A DNA stretch of 6,184 nucleotides, from assembly GCA_022402405.1 (NCBI GenBank), contig JAKRSG010000336.1:1-6184 (forward strand), read 5' to 3'. The stretch comes from Bacteroidia bacterium. GTDB taxonomy: Bacteria > Bacteroidota > Bacteroidia > UKL13-3. Both the position numbers and the translations under genes were made by a program. Below, one piece after another: positions 1-6,184 of this stretch. Numbering within the stretch: the stretch's first letter is position 1; each line of letters begins with the position of its first letter. Below the pieces are notes generated by a model, which searched no databases, had not been told where the DNA came from, and saw only the letters and a program-made list of their open reading frames with translations.

Positions 1-1634
<1,634 letters not shown>

Positions 1635-1646
1635 TTGCTTAGGTAT

Positions 1647-2165
1647 TTATTCGAATAAATGTTCTGGCTCTGGCACCTTAAACACCAGTTTGTTGGTGCC
1701 AAAAAAGTTTAGAAAAATATTAATGAAAATGGCCAATATGTTTGATACTAATGGGCCATTTTCTTTTAAATAAGCTGCTATAAAAGATAATTCGAGTTCA
1801 TTTGCCATAGTTGCAAACCACTCGTTAGGATGCAGAAAATGATCAAAAACAAAGTTTACCACCAAATAAACCACAAAAGTAACTGCGTAAACCATTACAT
1901 ATTTAAGAAGATATTTTTCATCTTCTTCGGTTTGGTCTATATACGTCCAAAACTTGTTTAAAGTAAAGCCAACAAAAAATCCCATGATATAACCTATTGC
2001 TTTAGAAACTAGGTTTAGTGCTGGATATTGAAGCGAAATTAGCCAAAAAACGCCTAAACTTACTCCTGCGCTGGTGGCGCCCACAATTCCAAACTTCAGA
2101 AATTTGCGCATGGTGGGATATTGGCGAAGCCACATCCTAAACTTTTGTATTTGGTGAAGAACCAT
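1647..2165 (-). CDS. GtrA-like family membrane protein
   Basis: This is a 172-residue integral membrane protein of the GtrA-like/DPMS type. Known relatives are thought to help move undecaprenyl- or polyprenyl-linked sugars across the inner membrane for O-antigen, teichoic acid or arabinogalactan modification. Four hydrophobic segments are visible at about 23-45, 52-72, 87-107 and 138-158. Family marks are KFGIVGATSAGVS at the start of TM1, VGFTLNKFWTY after TM2 and NFFGTNKLVF after TM4. No glycosyltransferase lies beside it, so the lipid-linked sugar is unknown. It lies downstream of radC on the same strand with a 30-base gap and could be cotranscribed, although a TAnnTTTG promoter element sits just before its ATG. 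The start is uncertain: ATG 2165 gives 172 residues, while ATG 2135 (MWLRQYP..., 162 residues) and ATG 2108 (MRKFLKFG...) keep all four membrane segments. Family assignment is firm, role is not. Confidence 0.88.
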   Translation of the reverse strand: MVLHQIQKFRMWLRQYPTMRKFLKFGIVGATSAGVSLGVFWLISLQYPALNLVSKAIGYIMGFFVGFTLNKFWTYIDQTEEDEKYLLKYVMVYAVTFVVYLVVNFVFDHFLHPNEWFATMANELELSFIAAYLKENGPLVSNILAIFINIFLNFFGTNKLVFKVPEPEHLFE

Positions 2166-2172
2166 TAGGCTT

Positions 2173-2204
2173 CAAAAATAATTCTTTTGTATCCATTAAA
2201 ACAA
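2173..2204 (-). promoter_or_regulatory. Putative Bacteroidota-type promoter for the gtrA-like gene
   Basis: On the minus strand TATTTTTG (2180-2173) matches the Bacteroidota -7 consensus TAnnTTTG exactly. A TTG at 2204-2202 lies 21 bases upstream, near the expected -33 position. The spacer overlaps the end of radC. Transcription would begin at about 2166-2169, giving almost no leader for ATG 2165 or a leader of about 33 bases for ATG 2135. Such motifs are frequent by chance in AT-rich DNA, so this is only suggestive. Confidence 0.4.
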
Positions 2205-2900
2205 CATCCTATTATCGGCAAAACTATAATATCCTTTATGGCCAATAATAATGTGATCGTTGATAGCAATATCTAAAAACTTTGATCCATCTATTAATTT
2301 GCGGGTTATGTCGATGTCTTGCTGACTAGGATTTAAATTTCCAGAAGGATGATTGTGACAGAGAATCATGCTACTTGCGAGTTGATCTAAAGCCAGCTTA
2401 AAAATTATTTTGGGATCTACCACAGTTCCTGATACTCCACCAACACTTACTCTTTTCTTGGCGATTACGATATTGCTTCGGTTCAGCAATAAAATCCAAA
2501 ATTCTTCGTGCCTAAAATCTTCCATAAAAGGTTCGAAGTACAAATAAGCATCTCTGCTACAAGATATTTTTACAATTCGTTTTGCCTCTTCTTCCCGTTT
2601 TCGCCTTCCTAATTCTAATGCAGCATTTAGGGTAATAGCCTTGGTGCCGCCTATTCCGTGTATACTGGTAAGTTCGGCAAGCGACATTCTGCTAAGCTCT
2701 GTAAGGTTTTGATTGGCTAAATTAAATAATTGCTGACCTAATTGAAGGGCTGATGCGCGTTTGTTGCCACTTCCAATTAATATGGCTAAGAGTTCTGCTG
2801 CACTTAAGGCAGATGCGCCTTGGTTAAGCATTTTTTCTCTCGGACGTTCGTCCTCTGCCAAAAATTTAATGGCAAGGTTTGGGTTACTTGAGTGTTCCAT
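2196..2900 (-). CDS. radC: RadC-type JAMM/MPN domain protein (UPF0758)
   Basis: This is a 234-residue RadC-family protein. The N-terminal part has the family opening EDERPREKML (about 16-25), then ALSAAELLAILIGSG, and a helix-hairpin-helix DNA-binding element IHGIGGTKA (80-88). The C-terminal half is the JAB/JAMM fold with metal-binding motif HNHPSG (182-187) and D195, i.e. His182-x-His184-x10-Asp195, and the partner acidic residue in HEEFWILLLN (E132/E133). A metal-dependent hydrolase site is therefore intact. The historic DNA-repair name is poorly supported: the E. coli radC102 allele was later traced to recG, and the substrate of RadC proteins remains unclear. I chose ATG 2900 because MEHSSNPNLAIKFLAEDERPREK fits the usual length (about 220-235). 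A TTG at 2942 would add 14 atypical residues and run through a promoter-like element. The TAA stop shares its last base with an ATG (2196-2194) that opens a 19-codon frame before the gtrA-like gene. Confidence 0.93.
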   Translation of the reverse strand: MEHSSNPNLAIKFLAEDERPREKMLNQGASALSAAELLAILIGSGNKRASALQLGQQLFNLANQNLTELSRMSLAELTSIHGIGGTKAITLNAALELGRRKREEEAKRIVKISCSRDAYLYFEPFMEDFRHEEFWILLLNRSNIVIAKKRVSVGGVSGTVVDPKIIFKLALDQLASSMILCHNHPSGNLNPSQQDIDITRKLIDGSKFLDIAINDHIIIGHKGYYSFADNRMLF

Positions 2901-2904
2901 GTGC

Positions 2905-2936
2905 CAAAAGTATTCTTTATAAAAAGAACATACAAT
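2905..2936 (-). promoter_or_regulatory. Putative Bacteroidota-type promoter for radC
   Basis: TACTTTTG (2912-2905, minus strand) is an exact TAnnTTTG -7 element. ATTG at 2936-2933 stands 20 bases upstream as a -33 element. The ATG of radC begins only four bases after the -7 element, so a transcript starting at the usual distance would be leaderless or nearly so. The spacing fits the Bacteroidota sigma-ABfr pattern, but transcription has not been shown. Confidence 0.45.
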
Positions 2937-2949
2937 ACTCAAGAAAAAT

Positions 2950-2971
2950 GAAATCCGGGAAATAGGATTTC
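2950..2971. other. Second hairpin downstream of the rpsT terminator
   Basis: GAAATCC (2950-2956) and GGATTTC (2965-2971) pair perfectly over 7 bp around an eight-base loop. On the minus strand it comes directly after the rpsT terminator's T run and is followed by ATTTTTCTT, an imperfect U tract. It could be a back-up terminator that insulates radC from rpsT readthrough. It ends 14 bases before the radC -33 element. Confidence 0.4.
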
Positions 2972-3002
2972 AAAAAAAAAGCCACACAAAGTGCGGCTTT
3001 TT
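2972..3002 (-). terminator. Rho-independent terminator of rpsT
   Basis: Read on the minus strand, GCCGCAC (2997-2991), loop TTT and GTGTGGC (2987-2981) form a 7-bp GC-rich stem, extended by A-T pairs from the flanks and followed by nine T (2980-2972). The orientation can be read from one position: in minus-strand RNA it is a G-U wobble, while in plus-strand RNA it would be an A-C mismatch. It lies 20 bases after the rpsT stop codon. Confidence 0.92.
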
Positions 3003-3021
3003 AGTATAATCATCAAAAAAA

Positions 3022-3330
3022 TTATTTTTTCTTAGCAGCTGTTTTCTTAGCAACTTTCTTTTTAGGCTCAACCGCAGTACCGACTTTAGCTACCACTTTA
3101 GCTAATTTTGATTTTTGGTTTGCAGCTTTGTTCTTGTGAATAATGCTACGTTTAGCCAATTTGTCTAACATTGAACTCACTTCTTTAAGTAAAGTTTCTG
3201 CTTCACTCTTAACAGTGGTTTCGCGTAAGCGCTTAGCTAAAGTACGCGTAGTTTTAGCTTGGTAACGGTTACGTAAACGCTTTGTAGCGCTATTTCTGAT
3301 TCTCTTTTTTGCTGAACTATGGTTTGCCAT
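3022..3330 (-). CDS. rpsT: 30S ribosomal protein S20, with lysine-rich C-terminal extension
   Basis: S20 binds 16S rRNA early in assembly of the small ribosomal subunit. The 102-residue protein begins MANHSSAKKRIRNSATKRLRNR and carries the characteristic LAKRSIIHKNKAANQKSKLAK block (about 58-78, compare GLIHKNKAARHKANL in E. coli). The S20 core ends near residue 84. The remaining 18 residues (85-102) are a low-complexity tail with eight lysines (EPKKKVAKKTAAKKK), making the protein longer than the 87 residues of E. coli S20. The tail is in frame, uses an ordinary stop and is followed by a good terminator, so it is unlikely to be a frameshift product. The ATG is preceded by an A-rich stretch (AAAAAGAAAAG) typical of the phylum. 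The gene has its own strong-looking promoter and terminator and appears monocistronic, although some readthrough from the Fe-S carrier gene upstream is possible. Confidence 0.97.
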   Translation of the reverse strand: MANHSSAKKRIRNSATKRLRNRYQAKTTRTLAKRLRETTVKSEAETLLKEVSSMLDKLAKRSIIHKNKAANQKSKLAKVVAKVGTAVEPKKKVAKKTAAKKK

Positions 3331-3382
3331 TTTCTAATTACTTTTCTTTTTCAATGCCCTGATTACCTTCTTAAAGGGAGGG

Positions 3383-3412
3383 CAAATATAGGCTTTTGTA
3401 AAAAAAATCAAA
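3383..3412 (-). promoter_or_regulatory. Promoter of rpsT (Bacteroidota -33/-7 type)
   Basis: TTTG (3412-3409), an 18-base spacer and TATATTTG (3390-3383) on the minus strand match both elements of the Bacteroidota consensus (TTTG and TAnnTTTG). The predicted start near 3376-3379 gives a leader of about 46-49 bases before the rpsT ATG. This is the best promoter match in the window and suits a highly expressed ribosomal gene. Confidence 0.7.
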
Positions 3413-3416
3413 AGCC
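3391..3416. repeat. Inverted repeat spanning the rpsT promoter spacer
   Basis: GGCTTTTG (3391-3398) and CAAAAGCC (3409-3416) are perfect 8-base inverted repeats with a 10-base A/T spacer. One arm contains the -33 element of the rpsT promoter and the other abuts its -7 element. It also lies 16 bases after the stop of the Fe-S carrier gene, so it may be that gene's terminator, although the U run is inside the loop rather than after the stem. Operator and terminator roles cannot be separated by sequence alone. Confidence 0.5.
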
Positions 3417-3432
3417 CAAATAAAAATTATCC

Positions 3433-3759
3433 TCAAACTGAGAAACTTTCTCCGCAACTGCATGTACGTGAGGCATTTGGATTGTTGAAAGTAAAGCCTT
3501 TTCCATTTAGCCCATCACTGAAGTCTAATTCGGTTCCAAACAAATAAAGCACTGAGCGTTTGTCGGTTACCACCTTAACTCCATTGTCATCAAAAATTTC
3601 ATCGCCAGTCTTAGATTGGTTGTCGAAGTCTAATTTATACGACAAACCAGAGCAACCTCCGCTTTCTACACCTACTCTTAAAAAGTAAGAGCTGTCGTAA
3701 TTTTGCTCAGTCATCAATTGAGCTATTCTATCTTTTGCTTTTTCGCTAACGGTAATCAT
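3433..3759 (-). CDS. A-type iron-sulfur carrier protein (IscA/SufA/HesB family)
   Basis: This 108-residue cytoplasmic protein belongs to the A-type carriers, which receive Fe-S clusters from a scaffold such as SufBCD or IscU and pass them to target enzymes. The three conserved cysteines are present: C36 in ESGGCSGLSY and C100 and C102 in the C-terminal SRTCSCGESF. The fold landmarks ITVSEKAKDRI at the start and FNNPNAS before the last cysteines are also in place, and the length is normal for the family. IscA, SufA, ErpA and HesB cannot be told apart reliably from sequence this short, so no symbol is given. It is not next to suf or isc genes here. It is transcribed divergently from the dehydrogenase gene across 101 bases. 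A weak promoter candidate, TAGATTTT (3768-3761), departs from TAnnTTTG at its last base and has only a 15-base spacer to a TTG. Confidence 0.94.
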   Translation of the reverse strand: MITVSEKAKDRIAQLMTEQNYDSSYFLRVGVESGGCSGLSYKLDFDNQSKTGDEIFDDNGVKVVTDKRSVLYLFGTELDFSDGLNGKGFTFNNPNASRTCSCGESFSV

Positions 3760-3836
3760 AAAAATCTACATTAATTGGGTTTACAATAATAAGAGTTTAT
3801 TTAATAAGCAATGCTAGTGCCTAAAATGTTTTTGTG

Positions 3837-3844
3837 TAATTTTG
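3837..3844 (+). promoter_or_regulatory. Putative -7 element for the dehydrogenase cluster
   Basis: TAATTTTG matches TAnnTTTG exactly and ends 16 bases before the ATG of the 3-hydroxyacyl-CoA dehydrogenase. No good TTG is found 17-23 bases further upstream, so the -33 half is weak. The expected transcript would have a short leader of roughly 10 bases and would cover the three plus-strand genes that follow. Confidence 0.45.
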
Positions 3845-3860
3845 AAACAAATAAAAAACA

Positions 3861-4715
3861 ATGACACATACTATCCATACTATAGCAATTGCTGGAGCGG
3901 GTACCATGGGAAGCGGAATTGCCCAAGTTACGGCCTCTGCAGGTTATAATACCATTTTATTTGATATTCAGCCTGCCATGCTACAAAAGGCAGAAATGGG
4001 TATCAAAAAATCATTAGAATTTTTACAAAGTAAGGGTAAAATATCGGCAGAAGAACAAAATGCTATTACCGCAAGAATTACCTACACTGCTAATATCAGC
4101 GAACTTAAAGCAGATTTAATCATAGAAGCAATCCTAGAAAAGCTTGAAATAAAACACCAGTTTTTTCAGCAAGTGGCAGAAATTAATGGTCCAAACTGCA
4201 TTCTAGCCAGCAATACTTCGTCTATTCCTATTACACAAATTGCAGCTAAGGTTCCGCATCCGGAGCGTTTCTTGGGTATTCACTTCTTTAATCCTGCACC
4301 CATCATGAAATTAGTGGAGATAATTAGTGGTGTTCAAACCGACAAAAAAATAGCCGATTTGTGCAAAGAGATTATCGAAAAAATGGGCAAAACATGTGTT
4401 ATGGCCAAAGATGCACCAGGTTTTATTGTGAACCGTGTAGCGCGTCATTATTATGTAGAAGGGTTAAAAGCACTCGAAGAAAATGTGGCCGATTTTGAAA
4501 CCATCGACGCACTAATGGAAAGCTCAGGCTTTAAAATGGGACCGTTTAAACTCATGGATTTAATTGGTGTAGATACTAATTTCTCTGTTACCAGCAGCAT
4601 GTTCGAGCTCTTCCATAAAGATGGAAAATTTAGACCAAGCAGAATACAACAGCAATTAGTAGACGCAGGCTTTCATGGCAAAAAAACCAAAAGGGGCTTT
4701 TATGAATATTCTTAA
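3861..4715 (+). CDS. 3-hydroxyacyl-CoA (3-hydroxybutyryl-CoA) dehydrogenase
   Basis: This 284-residue enzyme interconverts 3-hydroxyacyl-CoA and 3-oxoacyl-CoA with NAD(P), in fatty-acid beta-oxidation, butyrate-type metabolism or phenylacetate breakdown. The N-terminal Rossmann fold shows GAGTMG (12-17) and an acidic residue at the end of beta-2 (LFD). All four active-site residues of the family are present at the expected spacing: S120 in SNTSS, H141 and E153 in IHFFNPAPIMKLVEI, and N191 in DAPGFIVNR (human HAD S137, H158, E170, N208). The helical C-terminal domain (from about 190) ends in the usual KRGFYEY. It is a stand-alone dehydrogenase without a fused enoyl-CoA hydratase. Short-chain Hbd/PaaH-type enzymes have this size, but the chain length and pathway cannot be set because no thiolase or crotonase lies nearby. 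It heads a three-gene plus-strand cluster and its end overlaps the acetyltransferase gene. Confidence 0.96.
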   Translation: MTHTIHTIAIAGAGTMGSGIAQVTASAGYNTILFDIQPAMLQKAEMGIKKSLEFLQSKGKISAEEQNAITARITYTANISELKADLIIEAILEKLEIKHQFFQQVAEINGPNCILASNTSSIPITQIAAKVPHPERFLGIHFFNPAPIMKLVEIISGVQTDKKIADLCKEIIEKMGKTCVMAKDAPGFIVNRVARHYYVEGLKALEENVADFETIDALMESSGFKMGPFKLMDLIGVDTNFSVTSSMFELFHKDGKFRPSRIQQQLVDAGFHGKKTKRGFYEYS

Positions 4716-5211
4716 ATCCGATCTCATTATTAAGTTGGCTGAGCCTTTGGATGTGCCGGGTATTACCGATATCTACAATGAAGCTATTTTAAACGGAACC
4801 GCTACGTTTGATACCGAAATAAAAAGCATAGAAAATCGCACCCTTTGGCTGAACCAACACCAAGGCAACTATCCAGTGTGGGTTGCTATCTATAAGCAAG
4901 AACTTGTAGCATGGTGCTCATTAACTCAATACAGCGATAGAGCCGCGTATGCCGGTACTGCGGAAGTTTCTGTTTACGTTCATCATCAATATAGAGGCAG
5001 AAACCTAGGAAATATATTGGTAGAACATTTGGTTCAGCAAGCCAAAGAACTAGGCTTACATTGCCTGCTCGCCAGAATTACAGAAGGCAATGATACCAGC
5101 ATACGACTGCACCAAAAATATGGTTTTACCATTGTAGGCGTTATGAAAGAGGTAGGATTTAAATTTGGAAAATATTTAGATGTAACGTTGATGCAAATGG
5201 TGATTAAATAA
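4702..5211 (+). CDS. GNAT N-acetyltransferase, phosphinothricin/MnaT (YncA)-like
   Basis: This 169-residue GNAT-fold protein resembles the group containing phosphinothricin acetyltransferase and E. coli MnaT (YncA), which acetylate the amino group of small amino-acid-like compounds with acetyl-CoA. Group marks are IYNEAILNGTATFDTE (about 24-39), AEVSVYVHHQYRGRNLGN (87-104), the LHQKYGF motif (136-142) and KFGKYLDVTLMQM (154-166; compare KFGRWLDLTFMQL in YncA). Unusually, the acetyl-CoA loop reads RGRNLG with Asn101 where the motif usually has Gly. The real substrate cannot be predicted, and resistance to phosphinothricin should not be assumed. ATG 4702 overlaps the dehydrogenase gene by 14 bases; an upstream ATG at 4675 would overlap by 41 bases and add nine residues (MAKKPKGAF) with no family support. 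An AAGGGG lies five bases before ATG 4702, but it also encodes conserved dehydrogenase residues. The overlap suggests translational coupling. Confidence 0.9.
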   Translation: MNILKSDLIIKLAEPLDVPGITDIYNEAILNGTATFDTEIKSIENRTLWLNQHQGNYPVWVAIYKQELVAWCSLTQYSDRAAYAGTAEVSVYVHHQYRGRNLGNILVEHLVQQAKELGLHCLLARITEGNDTSIRLHQKYGFTIVGVMKEVGFKFGKYLDVTLMQMVIK

Positions 5212-5221
5212 TGTTGTTCAT

Positions 5222-5722
5222 ATGAAAAAAATAAACTTCTTTCTTTATGTAGCTCTTTTAATTTTGGCAATAGCCTGCAAAAAAGATAAACGTCAGATCT
5301 CTAATCAAGATTTTTTTCCGCCAGTGAATGTAGATTTTTATATCAATCTAGATTTGCCTTTATACTCCGATTTAAACTTTGCTAATAACTATGTTATTGA
5401 ACCCAGTTATGGATACAGACAAAGGGGTGTAATTGTTTATAATACCGGGTTTACGGGTCCAGACCAGTTCGTGGCTTTTGATAGATCTTGTCCGTTTAAG
5501 GTAGATAGTTCTTGCAGTTATGTAAGTATGGATAGCTCAAATTTATATTATAGATGCGGGCAATATACAGGAGTTAGAGGCAGCTTTGTGCCTTGCTGTA
5601 ATTCTAAGTTTTATGCCAGTAATGGCGGCCAGGCAGAAGGCCCGGCCGATAGACCATTACGACAATATTATGTAACCATGACTGGCAGAATATTGCATAT
5701 TACCAATACGCCTACTTTTTAG
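5222..5722 (+). CDS. Predicted lipoprotein with degenerate Rieske-like domain
   Basis: This is a 166-residue exported protein. The signal peptide MKKINFFLYVALLILAIAC has a lipobox-like end (LAIAC), so C19 is the likely lipidated residue, followed by KKDK. The mature part ends like a Rieske [2Fe-2S] domain: VPCCNSKFYASNGGQAEGPADRPL (123-146) parallels the family pattern CPCHGSRF-GG-GPA-RPL, and the following QYYVTMTGRILHI forms the last strands. The ligands are not conserved, however. The CxH pair appears as C90-P-F92, and CxxH as V123-P-C-C126, so both histidines and one cysteine are gone. Five cysteines remain in the mature domain (C90, C98, C112, C125, C126), which could form disulfides or bind something else. 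From memory, similar small lipoproteins with degraded Rieske motifs are common in Bacteroidota and have no known function. It starts 10 bases after the acetyltransferase gene, probably in the same transcript, and its stop overlaps the stop of the convergent cphA-like gene. Confidence 0.8.
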   Translation: MKKINFFLYVALLILAIACKKDKRQISNQDFFPPVNVDFYINLDLPLYSDLNFANNYVIEPSYGYRQRGVIVYNTGFTGPDQFVAFDRSCPFKVDSSCSYVSMDSSNLYYRCGQYTGVRGSFVPCCNSKFYASNGGQAEGPADRPLRQYYVTMTGRILHITNTPTF

Positions 5723-6184
5723 AATTTCCCAAATTCCATTTCACCTACATCATCCATTTCTTTAAGCTTCATTATTTGATCCAAAGCATCTGGTACTACA
5801 TCGCTACAAATAGTTATGAAGCTGTTTTTGCTGGCATTTTTAATGGCAAAATCGATAGCTTCTGTTTCTTTTTTGATGATGGTAACTTTCTTGGTGGAAT
5901 CAATTTCGGTAATACCTTTCATCATCAGGTCTATGATTTCTTGCTCGGTTTTACCTCTTAAGTTTTTATCCTGACGAATAATAATCTCATCAAACATTTG
6001 AGCAGCTAATTTGCCTAAAGCAATGGTATCTTCATCGCGTCTATCTCCTACTCCTGCAATAATTCCAACGTGTTTGGCATCTATCTTTTGAAGCATCTCT
6101 GCAATGGCTTGGAAACCGGCCGCATTGTGGGCATAATCTACCATCACTTCAAAGTTCTTAAACCTAAAAATATTCAGATCGGAA
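5719..6184 (-). CDS. cphA: Cyanophycin synthetase-like ligase, C-terminal fragment (5' part outside window)
   Basis: Cyanophycin synthetase builds the nitrogen store multi-L-arginyl-poly-L-aspartate with ATP, using an ATP-grasp domain and a Mur-ligase domain. Only the last 154 codons lie here. The frame stays open to the right edge, so the GTG at 6147 is not the start; full proteins are near 870-900 residues. The visible part is the end of the Mur-ligase domain: VDYAHNAAGF (DYAHN at 6124-6138), IIAGVGDRRDED (GVGDRRDED at 6028-6054), then FDEIIIRQDKNLRGKTEQEI, which is typical of CphA rather than MurE, MurC or FolC. The stop (5719-5721) overlaps the lipoprotein gene's stop. No cyanophycinase is visible. 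Polymer synthesis cannot be judged without the N-terminal half. The outermost codons (6176-6184) are probably sequencing-adapter residue. Confidence 0.9.
   Translation of the reverse strand, partial: SDLNIFRFKNFEVMVDYAHNAAGFQAIAEMLQKIDAKHVGIIAGVGDRRDEDTIALGKLAAQMFDEIIIRQDKNLRGKTEQEIIDLMMKGITEIDSTKKVTIIKKETEAIDFAIKNASKNSFITICSDVVPDALDQIMKLKEMDDVGEMEFGKF
6176..6184. other. Probable Illumina adapter remnant at the window edge
   Basis: The last nine bases, AGATCGGAA, equal the first nine bases of the standard Illumina adapter. On the minus strand the edge reads TTCCGATCT, the 3' end of the sequencing primer. In the cphA-like frame these bases encode Ser-Asp plus part of a Leu codon just before NIFRFKNFEVMVDYAHN. 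Mur ligases usually have Gly-Arg-x at this place, so the mismatch to the family falls exactly on the adapter-like bases. Confidence 0.7.

Noticed and set aside
2901..2942. TTG start at 2942 extending RadC by 14 residues
   Set aside because: The added residues have no family counterpart, ATG 2900 gives the usual N-terminus, and a promoter-like element lies inside the extension.
3356..3383. Hairpin GCCCT/AGGGC with inner CCTT/AAGG in the rpsT leader, as an S20 autoregulatory site
   Set aside because: The predicted transcription start falls inside or after the outer 5' arm, so most of the structure would not be in the rpsT mRNA. The remaining 4-bp inner stem is too weak to claim.
3760..3860. 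Small RNA or riboswitch in the divergent intergenic region
   Set aside because: Apart from the -7 element at 3837-3844 and a short AT palindrome near 3797-3807, I see no stable fold or known aptamer core.
4691..4696. AAGGGG as a Shine-Dalgarno site for the acetyltransferase
   Set aside because: These bases encode conserved Arg-Gly of the dehydrogenase C-terminus, and Bacteroidota rarely rely on such sites, so the match may be forced by coding.
4675..4701. Earlier ATG (4675) for the acetyltransferase
   Set aside because: It adds nine residues that are only the out-of-frame reading of the conserved end of the dehydrogenase, and relatives begin near the ATG 4702 position.
5034..5270. Minus-strand open frame over the acetyltransferase end and lipoprotein start
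   Set aside because: It is antisense to two supported genes and has no recognisable motif.
5776..5961. Plus-strand frame of 61 codons
   Set aside because: It is antisense to the conserved end of the cphA-like gene and has no features of its own.

Overview
The window looks like a chromosomal piece from a member of the Bacteroidota (Flavobacteriales- or Chitinophagales-like). It is AT-rich. Promoter-like sites fit the Bacteroidota pattern (TTG/TTTG, then TAnnTTTG) rather than TTGACA/TATAAT, and A-rich stretches precede starts instead of Shine-Dalgarno sites. The proteins also fit: a CarB without its C-terminal regulatory domain, a degenerate-Rieske lipoprotein of a type I associate with this phylum, and a CphA-type ligase. 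The genus cannot be named from the sequence.

Layout. 1-1634 (+): 3' half of carB (pyrimidine/arginine synthesis), cut by the left edge. A perfect 10-bp hairpin built from its last codons separates it from a convergent minus-strand block. 1647-2165 (-): GtrA-family membrane protein. 2196-2900 (-): RadC-type JAMM protein, with a possible promoter ending four bases before its ATG. 2943-3021: strong terminator for rpsT plus a second hairpin. 3022-3330 (-): rpsT (S20) with a lysine-rich tail, preceded by the best promoter in the window. 3433-3759 (-): A-type Fe-S carrier (IscA/SufA/HesB). 3760-3860: divergent promoter region. 3861-5722 (+): a compact cluster of 3-hydroxyacyl-CoA dehydrogenase, GNAT acetyltransferase (overlapping it) and degenerate-Rieske lipoprotein (10-base gap). 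5719-6184 (-): C-terminal end of a cyanophycin synthetase-like ligase, convergent with the lipoprotein gene; the two stop codons overlap.

The genes are mostly housekeeping or metabolic and do not form one obvious system. I see no mobile element, CRISPR array, tRNA, rRNA or defence island. The best biological leads are the lipoprotein whose Rieske-like domain has lost cluster ligands, the CarB lacking the allosteric domain, and promoter elements placed so close to starts that leaderless transcripts are possible.

One quality point matters: the last nine bases (6176-6184) match the start of the common Illumina adapter and replace a conserved Gly-Arg of the Mur-ligase fold, so the right edge is probably adapter residue.
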